Assembly (NCBI RefSeq): GCF_011752625.1
Contig: NZ_VWXD01000002.1
Coordinates: 186,001-250,000 of the forward strand
Direction of reading: 5' to 3'
Length of the DNA stretch: 64,000 bases
From: Candidatus Pantoea formicae
GTDB taxonomy: Bacteria > Pseudomonadota > Gammaproteobacteria > Enterobacterales > Enterobacteriaceae
Positions 15,915 to 24,288 of this stretch are shown here, in pieces. The notes under the pieces are model-generated. The model ran no database searches, was not told where the DNA came from, and saw only the letters and a list, made by a program, of their open reading frames with translations. Both the position numbers and the translations under genes were made by a program. How positions within the stretch are numbered: the stretch's first letter is position 1; each line of letters begins with the position of its first letter.

Positions 15915-16566
15915 TACTGATTAATGGCTCCGCATTGTACAAGCCATGACGAATGGCTAAATGCGTTAACTCTACATCTCCGCTGATATTCAGTTTACTG
16001 AACATGCGATAACGGTAGCTGTTAACGGTTTTCGGGCTCAGATTAAGCTGTTCGGAAATCTCCGTCACTTTCTGCCCGCGGGTAATCATCAGCATAATCT
16101 GCAATTCCCTTTCCGACAAACAGCTAAAAGGCGATTCCGTCTTTTGTGGCTCGATTTGACTTAGCGCCATTTGCTGAGCGATATCTGAAGCAATATAGCG
16201 CTGACCAGAATGCACGGCACGAATGGCACTCACCACTTCCTGCGGCGCGGCGCCTTTGCTCAGATATCCAGAAGCGCCGGCCTGCATGACTTTTGCTGGC
16301 AGCGGGTTTTCTGTGTGAATGGTGAGCATAATGATACGAATGTCTGGATTAAAACGCACAATCTTGCGCGTGGCTTCCAGGCCGCCAATACCGGGCATGT
16401 TCATGTCCATTAACACCACGTCAACCGGGGTATTGCGACACCATTTTACCGCATCTTCACCACACGCCGCTTCCCCGGCAATCACCAGTCCCTTCATATC
16501 TTCAAGTACGCGGCGAATACCGGCGCGTACCAGTTCATGGTCATCAACAAGAAGCAAGCTGATCAA
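15907..16566 (-). CDS. uvrY: Response regulator UvrY (GacA/SirA family)
   Basis: A 219-residue NarL/FixJ-type regulator. The receiver domain has the acidic pair D8/D9, phosphoacceptor D54 in [10 protein letters not shown], and K104 in YLSKGAAP. The LuxR-type HTH lies at the C-terminus ([39 protein letters not shown]). It is phosphorylated by BarA and activates the CsrB/C-type sRNAs, which antagonise CsrA; in plant-associated relatives it controls exopolysaccharide, motility and virulence. It is nearly collinear with E. coli UvrY. Confidence 0.97.
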   Translation of the reverse strand: MISLLLVDDHELVRAGIRRVLEDMKGLVIAGEAACGEDAVKWCRNTPVDVVLMDMNMPGIGGLEATRKIVRFNPDIRIIMLTIHTENPLPAKVMQAGASGYLSKGAAPQEVVSAIRAVHSGQRYIASDIAQQMALSQIEPQKTESPFSCLSERELQIMLMITRGQKVTEISEQLNLSPKTVNSYRYRMFSKLNISGDVELTHLAIRHGLYNAEPLISSE

Positions 16567-16998
16567 CGGGACGTACTCCGCAGGTTAGTGAAGGGGAAAT
16601 ATATTACAGGGAGGCCATCTTACCGGGTTTAAGGCTGAAAGAACATCTGGTGATGCAGATAAATCCCTAATGAAATGATGCAAATCAATTAGGCCCCTAC
16701 GGCGCTTGTTTTTTTAGTAAAACGCAATAACATGCAAGAATTAAAATGTGAAATTGTGACTAATATCATTATGTTATAATTTATAACGCTTTTACTGATT
16801 GATTCGTTGTAGGCACATTTAATAATTCTCTATTTTCGATTTTCTTCTGCTGACAAATACATCAAATCAGAATTAACCCCCTCCCTCTCATTACCGCTTC
16901 GCCTACAATAAATTCATCCAACAAGCTTATGATATACTCTGTTTTTTACACACACAGGTAATGTGTCAACGTTCAGTAACACCACCAAGGAGTCAATG
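16567..16998. other. Intergenic region between divergent uvrY and yecF
   Basis: About 430 bp, AT-rich, no gene seen. It holds a perfect 15-bp palindrome GTTATAATTTATAAC at 16773-16787 that contains -10-like sequences on both strands, and the yecF promoter near 16930. Promoters of uvrY must lie in its left half but none stands out. Confidence 0.6.
16930..16938 (+). promoter_or_regulatory. Extended -10 promoter of yecF
   Basis: TGATATACT is an extended -10 (TG-N-TATACT), about 60 bp upstream of the yecF start. A start point near 16945 would give a leader of roughly 55 nt. Confidence 0.5.
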
Positions 16999-17226
16999 AT
17001 GAGTGATGAAGATTTTGCAACTTCACAGGATACCCAAGCGCTGGCGGATGAAGTCGCCTGCCTGAAAATGATGGTGACACTGATTCTGAAGGGAATGGGC
17101 CAGGCAGATGCTGGTAAAGTGATCATCAATATGGAGCGCTATGTGCAGAGCGCATTAGTGGATAAGCCTCAGGCGGAAGTGTTTAGCAACACCATTCGTC
17201 AAATCAAAACCGCTTATCGTCAATAA
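16999..17226 (+). CDS. yecF: DUF2594 small protein YecF
   Basis: A 75-residue protein matching E. coli YecF: (E/D)[22 protein letters not shown]...ME and a C-terminal [15 protein letters not shown]. The function is unknown; it always lies between sdiA and uvrY. The start is the second of two adjacent ATGs, because AAGGAG (16987-16992) is six bases upstream of it. It is transcribed opposite to uvrY and toward luxI. A GC-rich hairpin (17235-17255) without a T run separates it from luxI. Confidence 0.88.
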   Translation: MSDEDFATSQDTQALADEVACLKMMVTLILKGMGQADAGKVIINMERYVQSALVDKPQAEVFSNTIRQIKTAYRQ

Positions 17227-17258
17227 GCGGTAGTCCCCGCGCATTCTGCGCGGGGGAA

Positions 17259-17870
17259 TTAGCTGTGCGCCTGCCAGTTAACGGACACACCCAGCGAGGG
17301 CAACACCTCTTCAGGACTAAAGCGTCGTGTACCGCGATATTTCTCGGCGAGTGCAGGTTGTTGAACTGGAATACGAATAGCGAACAGATTGTCTTCAGAT
17401 TGAATTAAGCCCGGTGATAACGGCTCGTAAACGACCTGATGCTTTTCAAACATCTTCTCTAACATCGGCGTCGCTGAGCTGATCAGGAATGCCATCCCAC
17501 TCAATTCTGCCAACTGTACCGAATGCCATAAAATATTGAGCGGCAACTCTGCGTCCACTTCGAGACGAGCTGAAAAACGCGACATCTCCCAGACTTTATC
17601 TTGATCGAATGGCAGCACCAATCCTTCAGGCACTTCAGGCTCGTGCCAGGGCAGCAGACGCGCACAGCCACAAATACCCTGACGCGCGTTCCAGGCAATC
17701 AGCCAGGTCACATCTGAACGATCGAAACGATCGTACTCCTGACCCGGCGTACTCAATCGCGGCGGAATAGACCAGCCCTCGCCGCGCGCAAAAACGCTGT
17801 AGCGATAGGTTCCCAATTCAGCCAACAGAGAGGACGGCATATCCTTAAGCTGTGTTTGAATTATTTTCAT
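17259..17870 (-). CDS. LuxI-family N-acyl-homoserine lactone synthase next to sdiA
   Basis: A 203-residue protein. The invariant LuxI residues are present: R23, F27 and W33 (YRYSVFARGEGW), the acidic E45/D47/D50 (EYDRFD), R71 (GCARLL), and the E-x-SR of WEMSRF near residue 98. It should join an acyl chain from acyl-ACP to S-adenosylmethionine to make an AHL signal. ATG 17870 is chosen because AGGGG lies six bases upstream. It lies downstream of sdiA on the same strand. E. coli and Salmonella have no synthase here. I recall reports of phzI/expI as the ancestral partner of sdiA in Erwinia and Pantoea. Acyl length cannot be read safely. Confidence 0.92.
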   Translation of the reverse strand: MKIIQTQLKDMPSSLLAELGTYRYSVFARGEGWSIPPRLSTPGQEYDRFDRSDVTWLIAWNARQGICGCARLLPWHEPEVPEGLVLPFDQDKVWEMSRFSARLEVDAELPLNILWHSVQLAELSGMAFLISSATPMLEKMFEKHQVVYEPLSPGLIQSEDNLFAIRIPVQQPALAEKYRGTRRFSPEEVLPSLGVSVNWQAHS

Positions 17871-17963
17871 CATGCGCCCCTGACATCCCCATGTTTGCAA
17901 TGATTTCTTTGCGCCAGCCTGGCAAAGTCCCGGCGCAGGGTAGACAACAGACTCAACACTGGG

Positions 17964-17983
17964 AACTACTAAAATTAGTAGTT
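17964..17983. promoter_or_regulatory. Lux-box-like 20-bp palindrome between sdiA and luxI
   Basis: AACTACTAAAATTAGTAGTT has perfect 9-bp arms around AA, and its CT-N12-AG spacing matches the lux/las-box form. It is centred about 104 bp upstream of the luxI ATG and ten bases beyond the sdiA stop. No T run follows on the minus strand, so it is not an sdiA terminator. It is the natural candidate for SdiA binding. Confidence 0.6.
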
Positions 17984-17992
17984 GCCTTTTTG

Positions 17993-18715
17993 CTATATCA
18001 AGCCAATCGCTGCTGCGTAACAGGCAATCTGCGTTTTATTGGAAACATTAAAACGCTTTTGCATATTCTTTTGGTGAAAATTCACCGTGTGTTCAGATAT
18101 CGCTAAAATAAGTGAAATTTCAGCAGAGGTTTTTCCTTCTGCCGTCCATTTCAGAATTTCCAGTTCGCGTTGGCTAAAATCGTTAGATAAAACTGCCATT
18201 GAACCGTCATTTAGTCTTTCCAGCACGCGCAAACTCAGTTCCGCCAGGAAGTGTAGTTTCACCTCCAGCTGGATACGTATATGTTGGGTATGACTATGAA
18301 GCGACGATGCAATAGATAATATACCAATGGCACGATTTGGTGCCATTGCCGAGCAAGAAAAGCCACTATTGAGGCCCGCCGCATTGGCTTCTGCCCATAA
18401 ATTGCCCGCACCAGTAAATAAATCACGCGTCCATTCCACGCCTCGCCCCGGCCGCTGGCAAAGCAGCAATACCGGATCCACAGCGTAATAATTTTCGCTT
18501 TCATAACGCTTAACCCAGCTGTCTGGGTAAGTGCTAAACAAAAACACACGTGGCCGGGTAAAAGGCACTGGATGCTGAACCAGAAAAGCGAATGAATCAA
18601 AACCCAACGCTTCGATATGTGTTTGTAATAGCGATTTTACTTGTACTACTTCCGTCAGCGCCTGAAATTCATTTTCAGTCTCGCCGCGCCAGACGAAATA
18701 ATTATCGGTTGTCAT
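17993..18715 (-). CDS. sdiA: LuxR-family AHL receptor SdiA
   Basis: A 240-residue protein, the same length as E. coli SdiA. The N-terminal AHL-binding domain shows the conserved Y/W/D/W set (FLFSTYPDSWVKRY...YYAVDPVLL...VEWTRDLF) and the HPVPFTRP stretch shared with E. coli. The C-terminal HTH reads FSQRELEILKWTAEGKTSAEISLILAISEHTVNFHQKNMQKRFNVSNKTQ, nearly identical to E. coli SdiA. In E. coli it is a solo receptor that senses foreign AHLs; here it has a LuxI partner downstream, so self-signalling is likely. Expected targets include luxI and division genes. Confidence 0.94.
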   Translation of the reverse strand: MTTDNYFVWRGETENEFQALTEVVQVKSLLQTHIEALGFDSFAFLVQHPVPFTRPRVFLFSTYPDSWVKRYESENYYAVDPVLLLCQRPGRGVEWTRDLFTGAGNLWAEANAAGLNSGFSCSAMAPNRAIGILSIASSLHSHTQHIRIQLEVKLHFLAELSLRVLERLNDGSMAVLSNDFSQRELEILKWTAEGKTSAEISLILAISEHTVNFHQKNMQKRFNVSNKTQIACYAAAIGLI

Positions 18716-19206
18716 TATTGCCTCAGCGTTGTTTCACGCTTTAACCTTGTTATTCGATCTGATTAACACAAAAAAATAAATTAACCTGAGAAAAAATATT
18801 GATTGAAATGAAATCAGCCCGGTCAGTAACAATCATAACTATCCAGTTGTCAATGCGTTACCATAGCGGTGCTGCGCAAACGGGTGTTTTTTGAAAACAG
18901 CTTCATAACTTTAATCGACTTTTTCAATTAGAATAGGATTTTTCTGAAGATGTTTCAATCACCCTATTCATCGAAAATTATCATTAGATTGATAAATTTT
19001 TAGCATCGTCGTTAACCAAAATCACCCACATTTCGAACGGATACTGAGGTACGAGGCTGATTTACAAGCAGGTGCGCTTCGCTCTTTCCGTCATATCCGT
19101 TATTTCCATGATGAACATAAGAGCGTGATTTTCGTCACCCTCTTTTTCCAGCTACTCTTAGAAGATAAGCTGTGAACGTGCCATAAGATTTTGCAAAGGG
19201 GAGACA
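18716..19206. other. Intergenic region upstream of sdiA
   Basis: About 490 bp with no gene seen on either strand. It is AT-rich and should hold the sdiA promoter and that of the DUF4396 gene. A short inverted repeat GTGATTTTCGTCAC (19120-19133) is the only structured element I noticed. Confidence 0.5.
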
Positions 19207-19267
19207 ATGACGCAGGACGCCTCAGGCGCATTGTCGCGCGTATTCGGGAAACTCAGCGGGACTGACT

Positions 19268-19942
19268 ATGTTGAACCAGTTGGCATTACCTTTACTTGTT
19301 CTGGGCGGTTGCACGGCCCTGATGATTTTAAAAGATCTTTTCCGTCACCCGCACCCTGTGCCGGTAATGAATATCATCTGGCCATTGACGGGCTTGTATT
19401 TACCATTCATCGGCTGGCTAGCCTGGTGGTATCTGGGACGCAAACCGTCTCGTCAGGTTAAACTCGCCGTGCTCGTTCCGCAAAAAATACAAGGCTATGC
19501 CAGCTGGCAAACTATATTTATTTCTACTTCATTATCTGCCGCCGCCTGTATATTCGGTGACCTGATGACCTTGCCAATAGTCACCCTACTAAATCAGTTC
19601 GCAATTAACCCAACAATCTGGATGCAGGGTCTTATTTGTGTGCTCATTTCGTTAGTGGTTGGATATTTTTTGCAGTTTCTAGCTATTCGGCAACGTGAAA
19701 AACGTTCATTCATCAGCGCCTTATTATTAGCATTAAAGACGGAAACTTTTCCGCTTTTGATTTATCAATTAGGTATTTTTATCTTTATGGCGCTGGCCCT
19801 AAAATTCATTCTTAACCAGCAAATCAACCCATTACTGGTGACATTCTGGTTTATGCTGCAAATGGCGATGTTTATCGGCTTTGTATTCTCCTGGCCTGCT
19901 AATCATTTCCTCATAAAGCGTGGGCTTAATCCCGCCGTTTAG
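19268..19942 (+). CDS. DUF4396-type multi-pass membrane protein
   Basis: A 224-residue inner-membrane protein with about six hydrophobic segments. It resembles the DUF4396 family as I remember it: WPLTGLYLPFIGWLAWWYLGR near the N-terminus, GDLMTLPIVTLLN in the middle, and a C-terminal MLQMAMFIGFVFSWPANHFLIKRGL. The function is unknown. The start ATG has only a weak GGGACT upstream. A much better ribosome-binding site (AAGGGGAG) lies at about 19197 in front of a different-frame ATG at 19207, whose 84-codon frame overlaps this start. This may couple translation or point to an error. Confidence 0.72.
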   Translation: MLNQLALPLLVLGGCTALMILKDLFRHPHPVPVMNIIWPLTGLYLPFIGWLAWWYLGRKPSRQVKLAVLVPQKIQGYASWQTIFISTSLSAAACIFGDLMTLPIVTLLNQFAINPTIWMQGLICVLISLVVGYFLQFLAIRQREKRSFISALLLALKTETFPLLIYQLGIFIFMALALKFILNQQINPLLVTFWFMLQMAMFIGFVFSWPANHFLIKRGLNPAV

Positions 19943-20641
19943 TTAACGACAGTAGCCCGCCCCGCGCATGCCGAGGTGAAAATGCCCGGCATGTGCGGCG
20001 TTATAGTCCGGTCCGAGCACGTTGCCGAAAGTGGCACATCCCTCCCTCCACAGTGCGTGTAATCCCGCTGCTGCTTCTGTGGGTTGTCGCCAGTTTTTCC
20101 CCACCATTAACCACTGACCATTCGCCAGTTGGAATCCACTGATATCCCACGCCTCAGCCGTGGCATGTTCACTTAATCGTCCCTGCTGACGATGATAGAT
20201 ATTGCGGCAAGCGTAACTTCCCACGTGCGCGATACGGCTCAACCGATTGTTGATGCCAGCCTGTAGTAGAGCCTGGTGGCTGTTAACCACAAATACTGTG
20301 CTACTGACGGCCATCGGACAACTGGCGAGAAAACTGCTACTCACCGAAACCTCGCCAAAACCGCTCACACGTAGAGGTTGTTCAATCGGACAATCGCCTT
20401 GCTGTGGTGGAACGCGACGGAACTGCACAAATCCTTGTTGGCTGGCACGCTGCATCACCGCCAGACACGCTGCGGGGTCGTGGCTGAGTCGCTGTAATTT
20501 ATACCGCATCATCCATCCTGGCGGATCGGTCACCGCCAACGGCGTAAAAGGATTCCATTGCGGCGGCAGATGCGATTTGAGCCAGGGAAGCCCCCACCAT
20601 CCACACAGCGCCAGTAACACTATGGCCATGAATACACGCAC
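19943..20641 (-). CDS. Extensin-like family protein, periplasmic or membrane-anchored
   Basis: A 232-residue protein with one N-terminal hydrophobic segment (residues ~3-20) that could be a signal anchor. The body matches the Extensin-like_C family: four paired cysteines (C59, C85, C107, C145-type spacing), the HVGSYACRNIY and SEHATAEAWDISGF motifs, and a late HAGHFHLG motif. The SxHxxxxAxD and HxxH-like residues resemble D-Ala-D-Ala carboxypeptidase folds that bind zinc, so a cell-wall role is plausible though unproved. It is convergent with the DUF4396 gene, the stops being adjacent. Confidence 0.78.
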   Translation of the reverse strand: MRVFMAIVLLALCGWWGLPWLKSHLPPQWNPFTPLAVTDPPGWMMRYKLQRLSHDPAACLAVMQRASQQGFVQFRRVPPQQGDCPIEQPLRVSGFGEVSVSSSFLASCPMAVSSTVFVVNSHQALLQAGINNRLSRIAHVGSYACRNIYHRQQGRLSEHATAEAWDISGFQLANGQWLMVGKNWRQPTEAAAGLHALWREGCATFGNVLGPDYNAAHAGHFHLGMRGAGYCR

Positions 20642-20925
20642 ATCATTTCACTTTTACTTATACATGATGTCGTTAAGTGTAGGCGCCACACGGGTGAAAA
20701 TCGGCAGAAAAGGCTTAATTGTTGAAGATTTACGCAAAATGCATGGCAATTATGCCATGTAAATTTTTACTGACAGAGCAAAGCGCGTAAAAGGTCACAA
20801 TTGTAAAAAAACAATTACCGAGAGTCGCCGCCTTTCCACTATCTTATGCCACTTGCCCTATACAACGGCACCTTATCAAACAGCCAGTAGAGCTGACACA
20901 ACATCAAAACAGGAAAGACATATTT

Positions 20926-22317
20926 ATGGTTGACCAATCTAAAGAGGCGCTTATTGAGGCCGAACAGCCGGAAAAACTCCGGCGTAATCTGCATAACCGT
21001 CACATCCAACTTATCGCTATCGGCGGCGCCATTGGTACCGGGCTGTTTATGGGCTCCGGAAAAACCATCAGCCTGGCGGGTCCATCGATCATTTTTGTCT
21101 ACATGATCATTGGCTTTATGCTGTTTTTTGTTATGCGTGCAATGGGTGAGTTGCTGCTCTCCAATCTCGAATACAAATCCTTTAGCGACTTCGCTGCCGA
21201 CCTGCTCGGCCCCTGGGCCGGCTACTTCACCGGTTGGACCTACTGGTTCTGCTGGGTGGTCACCGGGATCGCAGATGTCGTGGCCATCAGCGCCTATTTC
21301 CAACTCTGGTTCCCCGGCTTCTCCATTTGGATGAGCGCATTACTGTGTATCTTTGCGTTCCTGGCACTGAATATCGCAACGGTGAAACTGTTTGGTGAGA
21401 TGGAGTTCTGGTTCGCCATTATCAAAATCGTGGCAATTGTTGCGCTGATTGTCACCGGTATTGTGCTGGTCAGCATGCATTATCCCTCCCCCAATGGCAC
21501 CACGGCTTCACTGAGCAATATCTGGGATCATGGTGGCATGTTCCCGAAAGGTCTGAGCGGATTCTTTGCCGGCTTCCAGATTGCGGTCTTTGCCTTTGTC
21601 GGGATTGAATTGGTCGGTACTGCGGCGGCAGAAACCAAAGATCCTCACAAGGTTCTGCCGCGCGCGATCAACGCCATCCCCGTCCGTATCATTATGTTCT
21701 ACGTACTGGCACTGCTGGTGATCATGGCGGTCACGCCGTGGAACCAGGTGCTGCCAAACCGCAGTCCTTTTGTTGAAATGTTTGTGCTGATCGGCCTGCC
21801 TGCTGCGGCAAGCATCGTTAACTTTGTGGTATTGACCTCTGCTGCGTCATCGGCCAATAGCGGTATTTTCTCTACCAGCCGCATGCTGTTCGGTCTGGCC
21901 GAGTTGGGCGTTGCGCACAAAGCCTTTGGTCGCTTGTCTGCACGCGCCGTACCTACAACAGGCTTGTTCTTCTCCTGTTTATGCTTACTGGGCGGTGTGG
22001 CGCTAATTTACCTGATCCCCGATGTGATGACGGTGTTCACTATGGTGACCACGGTGTCAGCGATTCTGTTTATGTTCGTCTGGACCATCATTCTGTGCAG
22101 CTATCTGGCGTATCGTAAGCAACATCCACAACGCCATGCGGCGTCGAAATTTAAGATGCCGCTGGGTAAATTTATGTGCTGGGTGTGTATGGCCTTCTTT
22201 GCCTTTGTACTGGTGCTGCTGACTTTACAGGAAGATACCCGTCAGGCCCTGATGGTCACGCCACTGTGGTTTGTTATCCTGACCATGGGTTGGTTGTTAC
22301 GTCGTCGTAAAGCCTGA
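20926..22317 (+). CDS. cycA: D-serine/D-alanine/glycine:proton symporter
   Basis: A 463-residue amino acid permease of the APC family with about 12 membrane segments. It is collinear and nearly identical to E. coli CycA in HNRHIQLIAIGGAIGTGLFMGSG and through YKSFSDFAADLLGPWAGYFTGWTYWFCWVVTG. It imports glycine, D-Ser, D-Ala and cycloserine. In E. coli cycA is repressed by the GcvB sRNA; I did not test this here. It is not at its E. coli location. The upstream 280 bp contains an AATTGT/ACAATT inverted repeat at about 20798-20815. A strong terminator follows. Confidence 0.96.
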   Translation: MVDQSKEALIEAEQPEKLRRNLHNRHIQLIAIGGAIGTGLFMGSGKTISLAGPSIIFVYMIIGFMLFFVMRAMGELLLSNLEYKSFSDFAADLLGPWAGYFTGWTYWFCWVVTGIADVVAISAYFQLWFPGFSIWMSALLCIFAFLALNIATVKLFGEMEFWFAIIKIVAIVALIVTGIVLVSMHYPSPNGTTASLSNIWDHGGMFPKGLSGFFAGFQIAVFAFVGIELVGTAAAETKDPHKVLPRAINAIPVRIIMFYVLALLVIMAVTPWNQVLPNRSPFVEMFVLIGLPAAASIVNFVVLTSAASSANSGIFSTSRMLFGLAELGVAHKAFGRLSARAVPTTGLFFSCLCLLGGVALIYLIPDVMTVFTMVTTVSAILFMFVWTIILCSYLAYRKQHPQRHAASKFKMPLGKFMCWVCMAFFAFVLVLLTLQEDTRQALMVTPLWFVILTMGWLLRRRKA

Positions 22318-22330
22318 TTCTGCCTGCCAT

Positions 22331-22357
22331 AAAAAAGCCCCATCCGGGGCTTTTTTT
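22331..22357. terminator. Bidirectional terminator between cycA and the YdjM-like gene
   Basis: An AAAAAAGCCCC/GGGGCTTTTTT stem with a 4-base loop and T/A tracts on both sides. It serves the convergent cycA and YdjM-like genes. Confidence 0.9.
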
Positions 22358-23321
22358 ATAACCTTTCTCGTAACTTATGCCACGCCTGCGCCAATGAAGG
22401 TCGCACCGAAGCTCCCCTTTCCGGGGCCATTGCAGGGGCTGTCGGCGAGCCCAGGTTGAAGGTAAAGGTATAATTCGGCGCCTCACCCATGCGCAAATCC
22501 GATATCAGCGTGTCATCACCCTGCTGTTGCATGGCATAAAAACCGTGGCTGAACCACGCCACGCGCTCCGCATGCCACTGGCCTCTAAAGGCGTCGAACA
22601 GCTCGGGATGGCGTGGATACCAGCGAATCTCTAACGGACGCTCAGGGGACATCAATGACCAGTAAGCTTCACCGTATCGTTCGGGTGTCAGGATGACCGT
22701 ACGCCAAACCAAAGTATTAAACGCGGTGGGCGTGACCAACACTTGTTGGGGCATTACGGATTGATGCACCAAATCCTGCTCAATATGCCGCGTAGCGATG
22801 CCCTGTATCACCATGCTCCAGGCAAGATAGAGGGTGCTGACCAGCAATCCGAGCTGATTCCAGCGCAAATTATGCCGCCATAACGTCACCACCAGCGCCA
22901 CCAATAAAGGCAAGGTATAGAGTGGATCGATGATGTACATACTGCCGATGGCGTAGGGGAAATCTGTGAAAGGTAAGCCCAGTTGCGTACCGTACACGGT
23001 CGTAAGATCGAGCAACGGGTGGGTGATCAGCGCCAGCCAAATCGCCAGACACCAGCCTCGCCAGTAGGGGCGGCTATGTGTTACGCCGGCCACTAGCCAC
23101 GCCAGCAGCGGTGCAACCAGCGTCAGCAAGATCAGCGCATGGCTTTCGGTACGGTGCAACGTCATGTTGCGGATCGCGTCACCGTGATCGATAAAGACAT
23201 CAAGGTCTGGCAATGTTCCCGCAATGGCCCCCACCAGCGCCGACTGCCACAGCGGTACGCGTTTGCCCATTACGGCAACCGTGACGGCTGCACCCAAGGT
23301 TAACTGCGATAGCGAGTCCAT
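22356..23321 (-). CDS. YdjM-type membrane-bound metal-dependent hydrolase (DUF457)
   Basis: A 321-residue protein of the YdjM superfamily. The start MDSLSQLTLGAAV and the early motifs GAIAGTLPDLDVFID and HRTESHALILL carry the conserved Asp and His residues assigned to metal binding. About five membrane segments fill residues 25-190. The C-terminal 130 residues are soluble, with an RWYPRHPELFDAFRGQW stretch. The activity is unknown. It starts 23 bases after the rutR stop on the same strand, so it may be read through from rutR. Confidence 0.82.
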   Translation of the reverse strand: MDSLSQLTLGAAVTVAVMGKRVPLWQSALVGAIAGTLPDLDVFIDHGDAIRNMTLHRTESHALILLTLVAPLLAWLVAGVTHSRPYWRGWCLAIWLALITHPLLDLTTVYGTQLGLPFTDFPYAIGSMYIIDPLYTLPLLVALVVTLWRHNLRWNQLGLLVSTLYLAWSMVIQGIATRHIEQDLVHQSVMPQQVLVTPTAFNTLVWRTVILTPERYGEAYWSLMSPERPLEIRWYPRHPELFDAFRGQWHAERVAWFSHGFYAMQQQGDDTLISDLRMGEAPNYTFTFNLGSPTAPAMAPERGASVRPSLAQAWHKLRERL

Positions 23322-23344
23322 GCACTCTCCTGGTCTAAGCGGGA

Positions 23345-23980
23345 TCAGCGCACGCGGATCCCTTCGATAATCATGCGCTGCACATTTTCCAGCGTCTGCT
23401 CAAAGAAATCTGGATCATTCAAGGTTTGCCCGGTAATGGCTTCAACCTGTGAGGCAAAATCGGCGTAGTGTTGCGTGGTGGCCCACAGCAGGAAGAACAG
23501 ATGTTGCGGCTGCACCCCTGCCAGACGCCCCTCAGCAATCCACTGCTCAATAATCGCCGCTTTCTCATCTACCAGCGCTTTTAAATCACCCGCCAGTTCG
23601 CCTTTCAACAAAGGCGCACCTTGCAGCATTTCCAGACAGAACAGGCGTGAAGCCTGTGGATGGTCGCGCGACACTTCCAGCTTGAGGCGAATATATTTTC
23701 GAATGGCGGTCAACGGGTCATGATCATGTTGCAACGCACGCAGCGGGGCGAGCCACACATCCAGGATCTCTTTTAATACCGCCACATACAGCGCTTCTTT
23801 TGACGGATAGTAATAAAGCAGATTGGTCTTTGAGACATCGGCACGCTCCGCGACTTTATCGAGGCTGGTGCCATGAATCCCGTATTGCGAGAAGAAGGCC
23901 AACGCTGCTTCCAGAATAGCTGCCCGTTTTGCCGCTACCGCTCGCGACCGTCGTCCTGGCTTTTTTTCATCGCTTTTCAC
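23345..23980 (-). CDS. rutR: TetR-family regulator RutR
   Basis: A 211-residue TetR-type regulator. The HTH is at residues ~20-60 (AFFSQYGIHGTSLDKVAERADVSKTNLLYYYPSKEALY). The C-terminal ligand domain matches RutR (LFCLEMLQGAPLLKGELAGDLK...WATTQHYADFASQVEAITG). RutR binds uracil or thymine and controls the rut operon, carAB and other genes. It is divergent from rutA. A RutR-type box lies between them. Confidence 0.95.
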   Translation of the reverse strand: MKSDEKKPGRRSRAVAAKRAAILEAALAFFSQYGIHGTSLDKVAERADVSKTNLLYYYPSKEALYVAVLKEILDVWLAPLRALQHDHDPLTAIRKYIRLKLEVSRDHPQASRLFCLEMLQGAPLLKGELAGDLKALVDEKAAIIEQWIAEGRLAGVQPQHLFFLLWATTQHYADFASQVEAITGQTLNDPDFFEQTLENVQRMIIEGIRVR

Positions 23981-24096
23981 ACTGTTACCTCTTCCATCCT
24001 ACATATCCGCATCATAACAAAGCCCCTCTTTCCTGCCTAATCGCTCTCCCTGCACCTTTTTTGACCGCAGTGCGCATGAAAAACGTGCAAAAAGTT

Positions 24097-24112
24097 TTGA
24101 CCAAACGGTCTG
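24097..24112. promoter_or_regulatory. RutR-type operator
   Basis: TTGACCAAACGGTCTG lies in the rutR-rutA spacer and matches the TTGACCA-NN-TGGTCAA form remembered for RutR, with GACC/GGTC arms. It lies upstream of the sigma-54 promoter. Confidence 0.65.
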
Positions 24113-24135
24113 ATTTAGACCAACCACTCCACTTT

Positions 24136-24149
24136 CACCACCAGGTGGT
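24136..24149. promoter_or_regulatory. Candidate NtrC site upstream of rutA
   Basis: CACCACCAGGTGGT fits the CACCA-N5-TGGT core of NtrC sites and lies about 50 bp upstream of the -24 element. That is closer than typical enhancer positions, so this is tentative. Confidence 0.4.
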
Positions 24150-24184
24150 TTTTAACACATTGTTGTATAAGACATTTAAAAATG

Positions 24185-24200
24185 TGGCACAGGCTTTGCA
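24185..24200 (+). promoter_or_regulatory. Sigma-54 (-24/-12) promoter of rutA
   Basis: TGGCACAGGCTTTGCA has the GG and GC doublets separated by exactly ten bases, matching the TGGCAC-N5-TTGCA consensus. The start point should be near 24211, giving a leader of about 78 nt. This agrees with nitrogen (NtrC/RpoN) control of the rut operon in E. coli. Confidence 0.8.
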
Positions 24201-24288
24201 ATTTTGTGACTGAGCGCCGCTCGCAGGATGCGTGCAAGGAGCAACGCAGCGCGTAGAGCAATGCCCGTTCAACGCAGAGAGGTTTCAC

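Noticed and set aside
17964..17983. The sdiA-luxI palindrome as a terminator
   Set aside because: On the minus strand it is followed by CCCAGTG, not a T run. On the plus strand a TTTTT lies nearby but no plus-strand gene ends there.
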